The position numbers and the translations under genes were made by a program. The notes below the pieces were generated by a model, which was not told where the DNA came from, searched no databases, and saw nothing but the letters and a program-made list of their open reading frames with translations. Shown piece by piece: positions 29,841 to 36,917 of a stretch of DNA of 43,497 nucleotides. Location: positions 1 to 43,497 of the forward strand of contig JANQEO010000111.1 in the NCBI GenBank assembly GCA_028278325.1, read 5' to 3'. Source of the stretch: Candidatus Binatia bacterium (GTDB taxonomy: Bacteria; Desulfobacterota; Binatia; UBA1149; JAJCZL01). Every line of letters starts with the position of its first letter. Positions within the stretch are counted from its first letter, which is position 1.

Positions 29841-32318
29841 TCAGCGGATGCGCTCGACCGCTTGCTGCAGTGCCTTCTCGGTCACGTTGATGGTGAACGT
29901 CTGAGGCTCGTCCGACGCGCGGACCTCGAGCTTGACCTCGCCGACGTCGATTTCGTAAGGGAAGCCGAACGTTTCGCCCCAGAGCTCGCCCTCCACCCGA
30001 TACCGTCCCGGTGCGTGGACGTAGAGGACCGCCTCTTGGGTCTTCTCGAACTCGACCTGGTATTGCTCGCGGCCGTGGGGACCCCACTCCTCGTCCGGCT
30101 TCGGCGCGTGAAGCCGCACGCCGAGATGCAGACCCTTCGGGGGCTTCTTCGCGGACTTCATTCTCAGGCGAATCTCGTATCCGCGATGCATCGTGACGGT
30201 GCGATCCTTCTCGATCCCGCGAAAGCGCGCCACCCTGCATCCCGGTGCCAAGAGGATGAGGTCGATGGGCGACCCGTCAGTCAGGATCTCGACCCGACCG
30301 TCGCGCGATCTCTCTCCGACCGAGAAGTCACCGCGACCGCCCATGCGGTACAGGAGCGTCACCTCCCGGGCGGGGACGCCGTCAGGGTGCTTCACGGTGA
30401 TCGTCCTCACCGAGAACAGCTTCGCAACGTCGACCGCCGGAAGGAACAGGTGACTCGTCACGGTCGGCGTCGCCTCGATGACGTGCTCGATCACCTTCAA
30501 GGGCGCTTCTCGCCCGCGCATGTGTACCTCCGCGCGCAGCTTGCCCGGCCTCAGGTGGTCAAGCTGGACCCAGCCGTCGACGTCGGGAAAGTTGTACGGG
30601 ACGCTCTCTCCGAGGGTCGCGGGGCCACTGACGCGAACGCTGAGTTGGGTCGGGTCGAAGCCGGGCTGAGGTTGGATGCGCAGGTGCGCTGTCCATACAC
30701 GGCGCATCACCAGGTCGAACGTCCGTTTACCGCTCTTGACCGGATCGACCTCGAGGACGGCCTTGTCGTAACCGCGGCGCGAGGCAGTGATGAAGAAAGG
30801 TCCTTCCATGGGAGGGCCGAGGAGCGCCCACCGCCCTTCCGCGTCGGTCGAGACCCACCACCCCTTCTGGCCATGCTCGCTGCCCATCCGCGGCAGCGGC
30901 CTGCCGGGGTCGCCTTCCTTCATCTTGCGAAGACGCTCGTGTCCGACGAAGACCTCGGCGTGCGCCACCGGGCGTCCCGCCGCATCCGCGACCGTTCCCG
31001 ACAGCCACGGCTCGCGCGCACGAATCGGCACGTCGCCGAGATCGTGGACCCGCTTCTTCCACTTCAACAGAATGGGCATCGACGCCTTCCAGTCTCCGGT
31101 CTTCGGGCCGAGGACGCCGAGCCGCAGGCGGTCCCAGAGCTCCGAGTCGGCCCCGACTTCGACGCGGAGACGGCCATGGGCGTCGGTTTCGCTCGCGAGC
31201 GCGTGACCCTCCAGCGTGGGGTGGTTGTCGATGACGGCCATGACGTCGATCCGCGTCGACGCGACGGGCTTTCCCTTGTCATCTACGATGCGCGCCGTCA
31301 CGACGAGCGGCAGGTGCGCTTCGGGCAAGCGAAGCACTGTTTCGATCACCTCTCCCGCCTTCTCCGGCGCCTTGACGACCTCGTCCACCAGGTGCTCGCG
31401 CCAGCCTCTGCCCCACACCTGCACGTGCACGTTCCCACCCACCGCGACGTACGGGATGATCGCCTCGCCGTCGACGATCCGCTTCTTGACCGCGTTCGGC
31501 AGCAGGAACGCGTAGAGGTTGTCGCGGCGCGGCCCCCTCGGCTGGCCCTCGGGGTGCCCGAACGCCGTCACGAACACGTCTTCGGCCGCCGGCTTGCCTT
31601 CGTGGTCCTTCAGCTTCACGCGCAGCGTGCCGGTGTCCGGCATTGTCAGCGTGATCGGGTCGCGGGGCGGATGCAGAGGATCGAACTTCTGGAAATCGCT
31701 GGGCTCGATGGGTCCGCGGCTACACGCCGTCCAGAACGCGACAGCGCCGATACGGACGATGACGTCCTGGTAGTCGGTGATGACCGCCGGGTTGGGCACG
31801 ACAACCAGGCCTCGTGGGCCGACCGTCTTGCCCTCCCACACCGGAGAGCCTCCGAGATTGTGGGGAATGAACAGGCGCACGAGCGCACCGGGTCGCGGTC
31901 GCCCATCCGGACCGCGCACCTGCACTTTGACATCCCGACGTTGGCGCAACCGCAGCAGCAAGTGTGGGTGCACCGGGTTCTCGAGCTGCTTCGCGCCCCA
32001 CGCATCACCGTGCCGCACCACGATCCCGGCACGCCCGGTGAACTCCGGCAGACGCACGCGGCCCTTCGCGTCGGTCTTCAGCCGCTTCCCGTGCTCAGCC
32101 ACGAACGCCGCCGGGTGCGGTGGGATATCCAACAGACTCGCAAGGTCCTCAGACACGGGCGGCAAGCCGGCGAGGAAGTGGACCTCGGCATCGGCCACCG
32201 GCTCGCCCTCGAGCGAGTGCACCTCGAGAAGCGCACCGGTCGCCCCTCGATGTGCGCCCGTCTGAGCCGGGCTCGACGGTCCAAGGAGGACCAACAGGAG
32301 GAGGGCGTAGAAGCGCAT
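29841..32318 (-). CDS. Large secreted carboxypeptidase-regulatory-like protein
   Basis: 825 aa. ATG 32318 opens a signal peptide (MRFYALLLLVLLGPSSPAQ), likely cut after PAQ; a longer in-frame start at 32435 would bury it. Units of the carboxypeptidase-regulatory type recur: LEVHSLEGEPVADAEVHFL (about residue 30), VQVRGPDGRPRPGALVRLF (about 130), VVTARIVDDKGKPVASTRID (about 350) and LSGTVADAAGRPVAHAEVFVG (about 440). Each is followed by a D-A-x-G-R-x strand. One section adds a metal-like HxH (HPHLLLRLR). The last 60 residues carry EIRLRMKSAKKPPKGL and end with helix EKALQQAVERIR. No enzyme motif. It is a paralogue of the proteins at 3773, 17317 and 19948 and of the extracellular part of the sigma-factor fusion at 12449. 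Confidence 0.75.
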   Translation of the reverse strand: MRFYALLLLVLLGPSSPAQTGAHRGATGALLEVHSLEGEPVADAEVHFLAGLPPVSEDLASLLDIPPHPAAFVAEHGKRLKTDAKGRVRLPEFTGRAGIVVRHGDAWGAKQLENPVHPHLLLRLRQRRDVKVQVRGPDGRPRPGALVRLFIPHNLGGSPVWEGKTVGPRGLVVVPNPAVITDYQDVIVRIGAVAFWTACSRGPIEPSDFQKFDPLHPPRDPITLTMPDTGTLRVKLKDHEGKPAAEDVFVTAFGHPEGQPRGPRRDNLYAFLLPNAVKKRIVDGEAIIPYVAVGGNVHVQVWGRGWREHLVDEVVKAPEKAGEVIETVLRLPEAHLPLVVTARIVDDKGKPVASTRIDVMAVIDNHPTLEGHALASETDAHGRLRVEVGADSELWDRLRLGVLGPKTGDWKASMPILLKWKKRVHDLGDVPIRAREPWLSGTVADAAGRPVAHAEVFVGHERLRKMKEGDPGRPLPRMGSEHGQKGWWVSTDAEGRWALLGPPMEGPFFITASRRGYDKAVLEVDPVKSGKRTFDLVMRRVWTAHLRIQPQPGFDPTQLSVRVSGPATLGESVPYNFPDVDGWVQLDHLRPGKLRAEVHMRGREAPLKVIEHVIEATPTVTSHLFLPAVDVAKLFSVRTITVKHPDGVPAREVTLLYRMGGRGDFSVGERSRDGRVEILTDGSPIDLILLAPGCRVARFRGIEKDRTVTMHRGYEIRLRMKSAKKPPKGLHLGVRLHAPKPDEEWGPHGREQYQVEFEKTQEAVLYVHAPGRYRVEGELWGETFGFPYEIDVGEVKLEVRASDEPQTFTINVTEKALQQAVERIR

Positions 32319-32620
32319 GCAGAAATGGTACGCCCTTCGAACCGGCGCTTGCGCCGCGCTCGGAGCGGCGTGTAGTCCCAGGCAGACGCGAATCGCGAAG
32401 GTGCGTATGTTCAAGGAGTATCTGCCGATCAGCACGGAGACAGAAGCCCAAAACTACCCACGATGCCGGACGCTCGGCAGGCGGGCCCACGGGAACGTTC
32501 ACAATCTACTGCCGCGTTCCCTTGAGGGTCTGGATTGATGAATGGTTCAGAGGATTCGCCGGGGCCGGCACGGGTCACATACTTCAGGCCATGGGACCTC
32601 CCCCACCGGGCCCCAATCAG

Positions 32621-32636
32621 GGGGTTTAAAAACCCC
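32621..32636. terminator. Hairpin GGGGTTT-AA-AAACCCC
   Basis: GGGGTTT (32621-32627) pairs perfectly with AAACCCC (32630-32636) around two A. It is 16 bp and self-complementary, so it could also act as a palindromic operator. It lies between divergent genes, where a terminator would not be expected, and just ahead of the 11-bp repeats. Confidence 0.35.
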
Positions 32637-32642
32637 TCCCCA

Positions 32643-32787
32643 TACTTCACCGCTACTTCACCGCTGAAACGCCCGTCTGCGGTGAAGCTTGAGAAGCGCG
32701 ATCGCCGTGAATCTAGTGTTTGTAGGGGGTTACGACGACGGCCGCCACGATGAGGTTTTGTCATCGGTAGCGGTTTGCGGTGAAGTA
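32643..32787. repeat. TACTTCACCGC repeats
   Basis: TACTTCACCGC occurs as a tandem pair at 32643-32653 and 32654-32664, a third exact copy in inverted orientation ends at 32787 (GCGGTGAAGTA, 32777-32787), and a partial inverted copy (GCGGTGAAG) lies at 32679. Eleven-bp spacing suits a regulator or transposon-end array upstream of the LRR gene at 32891. Confidence 0.6.
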
Positions 32788-32890
32788 TGAAACTCGGCCT
32801 TTTCCGTACCGCGAGAGCACGGGTCCACTCGTCGCATCAACCGTTGGGAGGACCAATCATCAGCACCTCGCGAGACCGTATCATCGAGTC

Positions 32891-34132
32891 ATGCGTTGGA
32901 CGGTCTCCTTGCTCTTGACCGGCTACCTGTCGGCCCAAGTCGCGCAGCCGGTCGGTGAACCGACAGAGTTCGCGTCGACGTTCGAGATGCCGCTCACGGT
33001 CTGGCACGGCCCCAAGAAGCTGGGCGCGACTGGGACGTGGCGGGCAGGTTACTTCTGGGACAAACCGAGAACCCAAAAGGTTGCAAACAGAAGGTCGGTC
33101 GTCATCCCCGCTGGCATCCGCTGGTCGGTAGAACCTGAGGCTCCGACCACCAACCAGGGCAAACCGATAGCTGGTTATCTCAATCGTGAACGCTTCGCGG
33201 CGCTCGTCGCAGAGATCCGCCAACACTCGATTCCTGGGCTTCGAATTCGATCCTTGAGCCTCGGTGACCCGCACGCTGAGGACCTGTCACCTGCGGACGT
33301 AGCCAAGCTCGGCATTTGTACTCACTTGCGGGAACTGTCGCTCCACGGCCAGGTCCCTGTCTCCGATGAGTCCCTCGCGTTCCTGCGTCGGCTCACGAAG
33401 TTGGAAGTCCTGGAGATAACTGCGGGACACTTCGCTAAGCGGCGAGTCCCATCGTCGGCCGGGGGCGAACCGCGCATTCGTCGAGTGAGTGTTCCGACGT
33501 CGGGCGCAGCGTTCGAGCATGTTGCAGGACTGACTCGCCTGCGACGTCTCTGGATGCGGGAAGCCGATGACCGCAGCATGCGTCACCTTGCGAACCTGTC
33601 TGAGCTGGAGGAGCTCTCGATAGGTGGGCGAAGAGTTACCGATCGTGGACTGGCCGTCTTGCGCGGATTTCCGAAGCTGCGGGCGCTCGACCTGGGCAGC
33701 ACGTCATGGGGCCCGGCAACCATCAGGCTGCTGGGTAAGACGTCATCTCTGCACCAGCTGAAGCTCTACCGGTGTACCGCGAGCGACGCAGAAGTCATCG
33801 CCAAGCTCAAGTCACTCGCTCGACTGGAGATCGGCGGGCTGATCGGTGACCCTGGACTGAACGATGATGCAATGCGTGCACTCGCGGAAGGGCTATCCCT
33901 CAAGACCCTCTGGCTGCCCGGTTCCCGCAGCGTGACAGATGTCGGCCTCGCTCATCTCTCAAGGATGTCCGCCCTGGAGACGCTCAATATCAAGCGATGC
34001 ACCGGTTTGACCGTCCAGGGGATCGAAAGCGTTGCGCAGAAGCTTCCGTGTCTCCGCGCACTTGGAGTGTCTCTCGGGCGAGAGGACAAGCGGCGTCTAC
34101 AGACAGCTCTGCGGCGATGCCGCATCTTCTAA
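32891..34132 (+). CDS. Secreted leucine-rich-repeat protein
   Basis: 413 aa. ATG 32891 (MRWTVSLLLTGYLSAQVAQ) opens a signal peptide; an earlier in-frame ATG at 32780 gives an uncharged N-terminus with no signal and overlaps the 11-bp repeat. From about residue 150 to the end there are LRR units of about 24 residues: LREL-x-L-x-G, LEVLEI, LRRLWMREAD, LEELSIGGRRVTDRGLAVL, LRALDLGSTSWG, LHQLKLYRCTASD, LARLEIGGL and LETLNIKRCTGLTVQGI. The T-D-x-G-L-x-x-L feature resembles cysteine-containing/RNI-type repeats of planctomycete surface proteins. It probably binds protein or carbohydrate. No strong ribosome-binding site. The direct neighbour is the DDE transposase at 34410, separated by a possible small gene. 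Confidence 0.75.
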   Translation: MRWTVSLLLTGYLSAQVAQPVGEPTEFASTFEMPLTVWHGPKKLGATGTWRAGYFWDKPRTQKVANRRSVVIPAGIRWSVEPEAPTTNQGKPIAGYLNRERFAALVAEIRQHSIPGLRIRSLSLGDPHAEDLSPADVAKLGICTHLRELSLHGQVPVSDESLAFLRRLTKLEVLEITAGHFAKRRVPSSAGGEPRIRRVSVPTSGAAFEHVAGLTRLRRLWMREADDRSMRHLANLSELEELSIGGRRVTDRGLAVLRGFPKLRALDLGSTSWGPATIRLLGKTSSLHQLKLYRCTASDAEVIAKLKSLARLEIGGLIGDPGLNDDAMRALAEGLSLKTLWLPGSRSVTDVGLAHLSRMSALETLNIKRCTGLTVQGIESVAQKLPCLRALGVSLGREDKRRLQTALRRCRIF

Positions 34133-34172
34133 GAAGTCCTCCTGGCGAAGTCGTGGAACTGCGCTCAGAGGA

Positions 34173-34352
34173 ATGCCTGCCGTTCTCGACCCGCACCGTG
34201 AAGGCGGAGAACTCGTGGCCGCACTGGCCGTTATCCGCGAAACGGGCCAGGCCCCGCCCACTCGCGCTGGTGAACGCGACCGGCTGAATGACCGGCTGAA
34301 GGGGTCCAACGAGTTTCGGAAGGCGTTTCAGCGGCAACAAGTCGTTCATTGA
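34173..34352 (+). CDS. 59-aa small protein upstream of the transposase
   Basis: ATG 34173 follows CAGAGGA directly. The product begins MPAVLDPHREGGELVAALAV and continues with RETGQ and RAGERDRLNDRLKGSNEFRKAFQRQQ: a soluble, helix-rich, charged protein with coding-like composition. It ends 57 nt before the transposase start. It could be a fragment of a larger gene or an accessory ORF of the mobile element. No family is recognised, and the small size keeps confidence low. Confidence 0.3.
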   Translation: MPAVLDPHREGGELVAALAVIRETGQAPPTRAGERDRLNDRLKGSNEFRKAFQRQQVVH

Positions 34353-34409
34353 CCGGCAGATACGATGTCCTCCTCCGTCCCGAGCCGACGGACCTCCCTG
34401 GAGGACCAA

Positions 34410-35735
34410 ATGCCCGCTGAAGAGCTCCCTCTCGCCCGCGGATGGACCAAGATCGTCCGCTCCGCCGTCATCAACGCGATCTCGGTGGCGTCCACCGCAA
34501 TGACGACGGCGTGGGGACGGGCTGCGAGCAAGTCACCACGCCGTCGCCAACAAGCCGAACTTGATCGACTGCGCACCCAGCTCGCCCTCCTGAGCCAGGA
34601 GATGGAGATCAAGGACGCACGGTGGGCCAAGCTCCCTGCACGGCGGCGCCCCCACTACGACCCCATCCAGCGGATGCAGATCCTGCAGCTGAAGGCAGCC
34701 CACGGTTGGTCGGTCTCGCAAACCGCCGAGCGCTTCCTGGTCACCGAAGAAACGATCGCGTCATGGCTCCGACGCATCGATGAAGAGGGCGAGCGTGCGT
34801 TGGTCCAGACCTCAGAACCGGTGAGCAAGTTCCCGGACTTCGTGGCCTACCTCGTGCGGCAACTGAAGCTGATGTGCCCGGCGCTCGGCAAGGTCCGGAT
34901 CGCACAGATCCTCGCGCGAGCGGGACTGCACATCGGTGCAACCACGGTAGGCCGGATGCTCCAGCGGAAACTGAGCCCGGAGGAGTTCGAAGCCGAATCA
35001 GACGTGCCCAACGGCCGGGTCGTCACCGCGAAGCATCCGAACCACGTCTTTCACCTCGACCTCACGACGGTGCCGACTTCCGGCGGCTTCTGGGTGCCGT
35101 GGATACCGTTCGCGAAGCCTCAGCGGTGGCCCTTCTGCTGGTGGGTTGCCGTCGTGATCGACCACGCTTCCCGTCTTGTCGTTGGTTTCGCCGTGTTTCC
35201 GCGGCGACCAAGCTCGTTCCAGATGCGCTCGTTCCTCGGACGCGCCATCGGCAAGGCGGGAGCACCCAAGTACATCATCGCGGACAAGGGCAAGGAGTTC
35301 GATTGCCGCGCATTCAAGCGTTGGTGCAAGAGGCGTCACATCCGGCCTCGGTACGGAGCCGTCGGCAAGCACGGCAGCATCGCTATCATCGAGCGCTTCA
35401 TCAGGTCGATGAAGTCGGAAGGCACGCGCAGGGTCATCATCTCTCTGCGCCGGGAAGCGATGAGGCGCGAACTCCGGACCTACATGGCCTGGTACAACGA
35501 ACACCGTCCACATCGAGGGCTCGACGGGCGCACGCCGATGGAGGTGTACACGGGCAGGAAATCCGCGAACGAGAAGCCTCGTTTCGAGCCACGTTCGCGC
35601 TGGCCTCGGCGAAGCATGTGCGCTGCCCCCGCTGCTCGCGTGCGTGGCAAGCGCGGCGCCAAGCTTGCGCTTGCCGTCGGCAACGTCGGTGGCCACGCCC
35701 ACCTGCCCGTCGTTCAGCTGAAACTCGCCGCCTGA
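34410..35735 (+). CDS. DDE transposase/integrase (rve family)
   Basis: 441 aa from ATG 34410 (GGAGG 5 nt upstream). Residues about 75-135 hold a helix-turn-helix (LKAAHGWSVSQTAERFLVTEETIASWLRR). The integrase catalytic core follows at about 200-370, with the triad visible: Asp in FHLDLTTVP, Asp in IIADKGKEFD and Glu in IIERFIRSMKSE. The C-terminal part contains the conserved RRELRTYMAWYNEHRPH, followed by GLDGRTPMEVYTG. The tail is basic. It is an active-looking member of the IS481/IS3-like rve superfamily. I could not find convincing terminal inverted repeats; only TGACCGG (34350-34356) and CCGGTCA (35774-35780) are mirrored at the two ends, and this is short. It may be an isolated insertion or a domesticated gene. 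Confidence 0.85.
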   Translation: MPAEELPLARGWTKIVRSAVINAISVASTAMTTAWGRAASKSPRRRQQAELDRLRTQLALLSQEMEIKDARWAKLPARRRPHYDPIQRMQILQLKAAHGWSVSQTAERFLVTEETIASWLRRIDEEGERALVQTSEPVSKFPDFVAYLVRQLKLMCPALGKVRIAQILARAGLHIGATTVGRMLQRKLSPEEFEAESDVPNGRVVTAKHPNHVFHLDLTTVPTSGGFWVPWIPFAKPQRWPFCWWVAVVIDHASRLVVGFAVFPRRPSSFQMRSFLGRAIGKAGAPKYIIADKGKEFDCRAFKRWCKRRHIRPRYGAVGKHGSIAIIERFIRSMKSEGTRRVIISLRREAMRRELRTYMAWYNEHRPHRGLDGRTPMEVYTGRKSANEKPRFEPRSRWPRRSMCAAPAARVRGKRGAKLALAVGNVGGHAHLPVVQLKLAA

Positions 35736-35927
35736 TCAGTCCTTGGACGTGCTCCCGCTTGCACACCGTGCCCGGTCAGTGGTCCGCCACAACGACAAGA
35801 CAGCCTGTGCCCGCCGGATCCAGGTCCGAAACCCAGTGTTGCGCCAACAAGAACGGCGTTCAGGCGATGCGAAACTGCGGCGGAAACGCCGTCCGAAACT
35901 CGGTGGTCCACTACAGGAGCCACAGGT

Positions 35928-36878
35928 CTACTGGAAGGTCACGGTCAGCGGGGGTGAGATGACTCGAAGCTCTGACGAGGCCATCACGTCGACGACGATG
36001 AACGCCCCGAATACTGAACTGCCGACCAAGGACGGGATCCCCGGCACGACGATGTTGGCCACGGCTGATCCCGTCGCATCTAGTACGCCCGACAAGCCCA
36101 GGAACAACGGACTCGGGGCCAGCGACAGGTTTAACAGCCAGTCAGGGTTCAAGGGCACCACACGACCGTCCCCGGTCGGAATTCCGGGAGTCGTACCCGC
36201 GGCAAACGCAGCCAGGTATGGCCACAACGGGTTTGTCGGACTTGAGATCAACACCGGTACGGTGGTACCGATCGCCGGTGCTGCGCCCAACGTCATCGTG
36301 GACTGACCGCAGGCGGATCCCATGAGGCGCACCTTAAACCGGTCGGTGGAGAACCGTGGACCCCAGGTGGCACCGACCATGAGGCAGATGTTGCCGGTCA
36401 CAACGCCGGTCTGTAGGGAGGCCGTTGTGACATTCGGACCAGGCGGGTTGTTCTGAACGCCTACTTCACTTGGAAGGCCCGGGATATGCCAGTAGGTCAC
36501 CCAATAGGGAGTCCCCCCGTCGAGCTGGACGGGTGCAAACCAACCTGTGATCCAAGTTCCGGGAGCGGGTAGCACGGCATTGGGCAGGGTACCGCTTGCT
36601 AGGACAGTCCCGGACGGCAGCCCCGTGGACGGGTCCTCGGTTTGGATCTCCGTTGTCCCCGGTCCGAAGAAGGGACTCCCGGTGAAGGGGATGTACCACG
36701 CGAGCCCGAACGTCGAGAGGGTGTCGGACGGTACAAACCGGACACCCAGTCGATCACACTGCTGGACGACGTATGGCGTCGCCGTGTTCACCTGATGGTT
36801 GCGTCCTTCACATACCTGCGCGGGTAGCGAGAAGCCGTAGATCAGGGTCAAAGCGATCGCTGTGAGGACTCTGGTCAT
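35928..36878 (-). CDS. Secreted beta-rich protein with planctomycete-type C-terminal domain
   Basis: 316 aa. ATG 36878 (MTRVLTAIALTLIYGFSLPAQ) opens a signal peptide cut after PAQ; ATG 36899 is possible. The mature part starts with a Cys-containing domain (VCEGRNHQVNTATPYVV). It then has a central beta sandwich, about residues 45-170, with TPYWVTYWHIPGLPSEVG. The last 120 residues (from ACGQSTMTLG) form the C-terminal domain seen in the larger neighbours: proline/glycine-rich strands, then LRVISPPLTVTFQ. No enzymatic motif. The SBBP-propeller gene (36918-39536) stops 40 nt upstream of this start, so they may share a transcript. Confidence 0.65.
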   Translation of the reverse strand: MTRVLTAIALTLIYGFSLPAQVCEGRNHQVNTATPYVVQQCDRLGVRFVPSDTLSTFGLAWYIPFTGSPFFGPGTTEIQTEDPSTGLPSGTVLASGTLPNAVLPAPGTWITGWFAPVQLDGGTPYWVTYWHIPGLPSEVGVQNNPPGPNVTTASLQTGVVTGNICLMVGATWGPRFSTDRFKVRLMGSACGQSTMTLGAAPAIGTTVPVLISSPTNPLWPYLAAFAAGTTPGIPTGDGRVVPLNPDWLLNLSLAPSPLFLGLSGVLDATGSAVANIVVPGIPSLVGSSVFGAFIVVDVMASSELRVISPPLTVTFQ

Positions 36879-36917
36879 GGGTTGGACGCTTGGGACCATA
36901 GGAATGTTCGATGACTG

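Larger units (their letters stand above)
32319..32890. other. 572-bp divergent intergenic region, locally AT-rich
   Basis: It separates the minus-strand gene at 29841-32318 from the plus-strand LRR gene at 32891. I see no gene. It contains a perfect hairpin (32621-32636), three copies of an 11-bp repeat (32643-32787), and tracts such as AATGGTTC and TTTGTCATCGG that are poorer in GC than the flanks. It probably contains promoters for both directions. Confidence 0.5.

Noticed and set aside
29487..32375. 962-codon plus-strand open frame
   Set aside because: Runs antisense to the 825-aa secreted protein; composition is Arg/His/Pro-rich with no domain. In GC-rich DNA the opposite strand of a long gene is often open.
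34350..35780. Terminal inverted repeats of an insertion sequence
   Set aside because: Only seven bases (TGACCGG/CCGGTCA) are mirrored, with no clear target duplication. Too short to define element ends.
34874..35962. 362-codon plus-strand frame over the transposase
   Set aside because: Shifted frame of the transposase; the DDE triad and HTH lie in the other frame.
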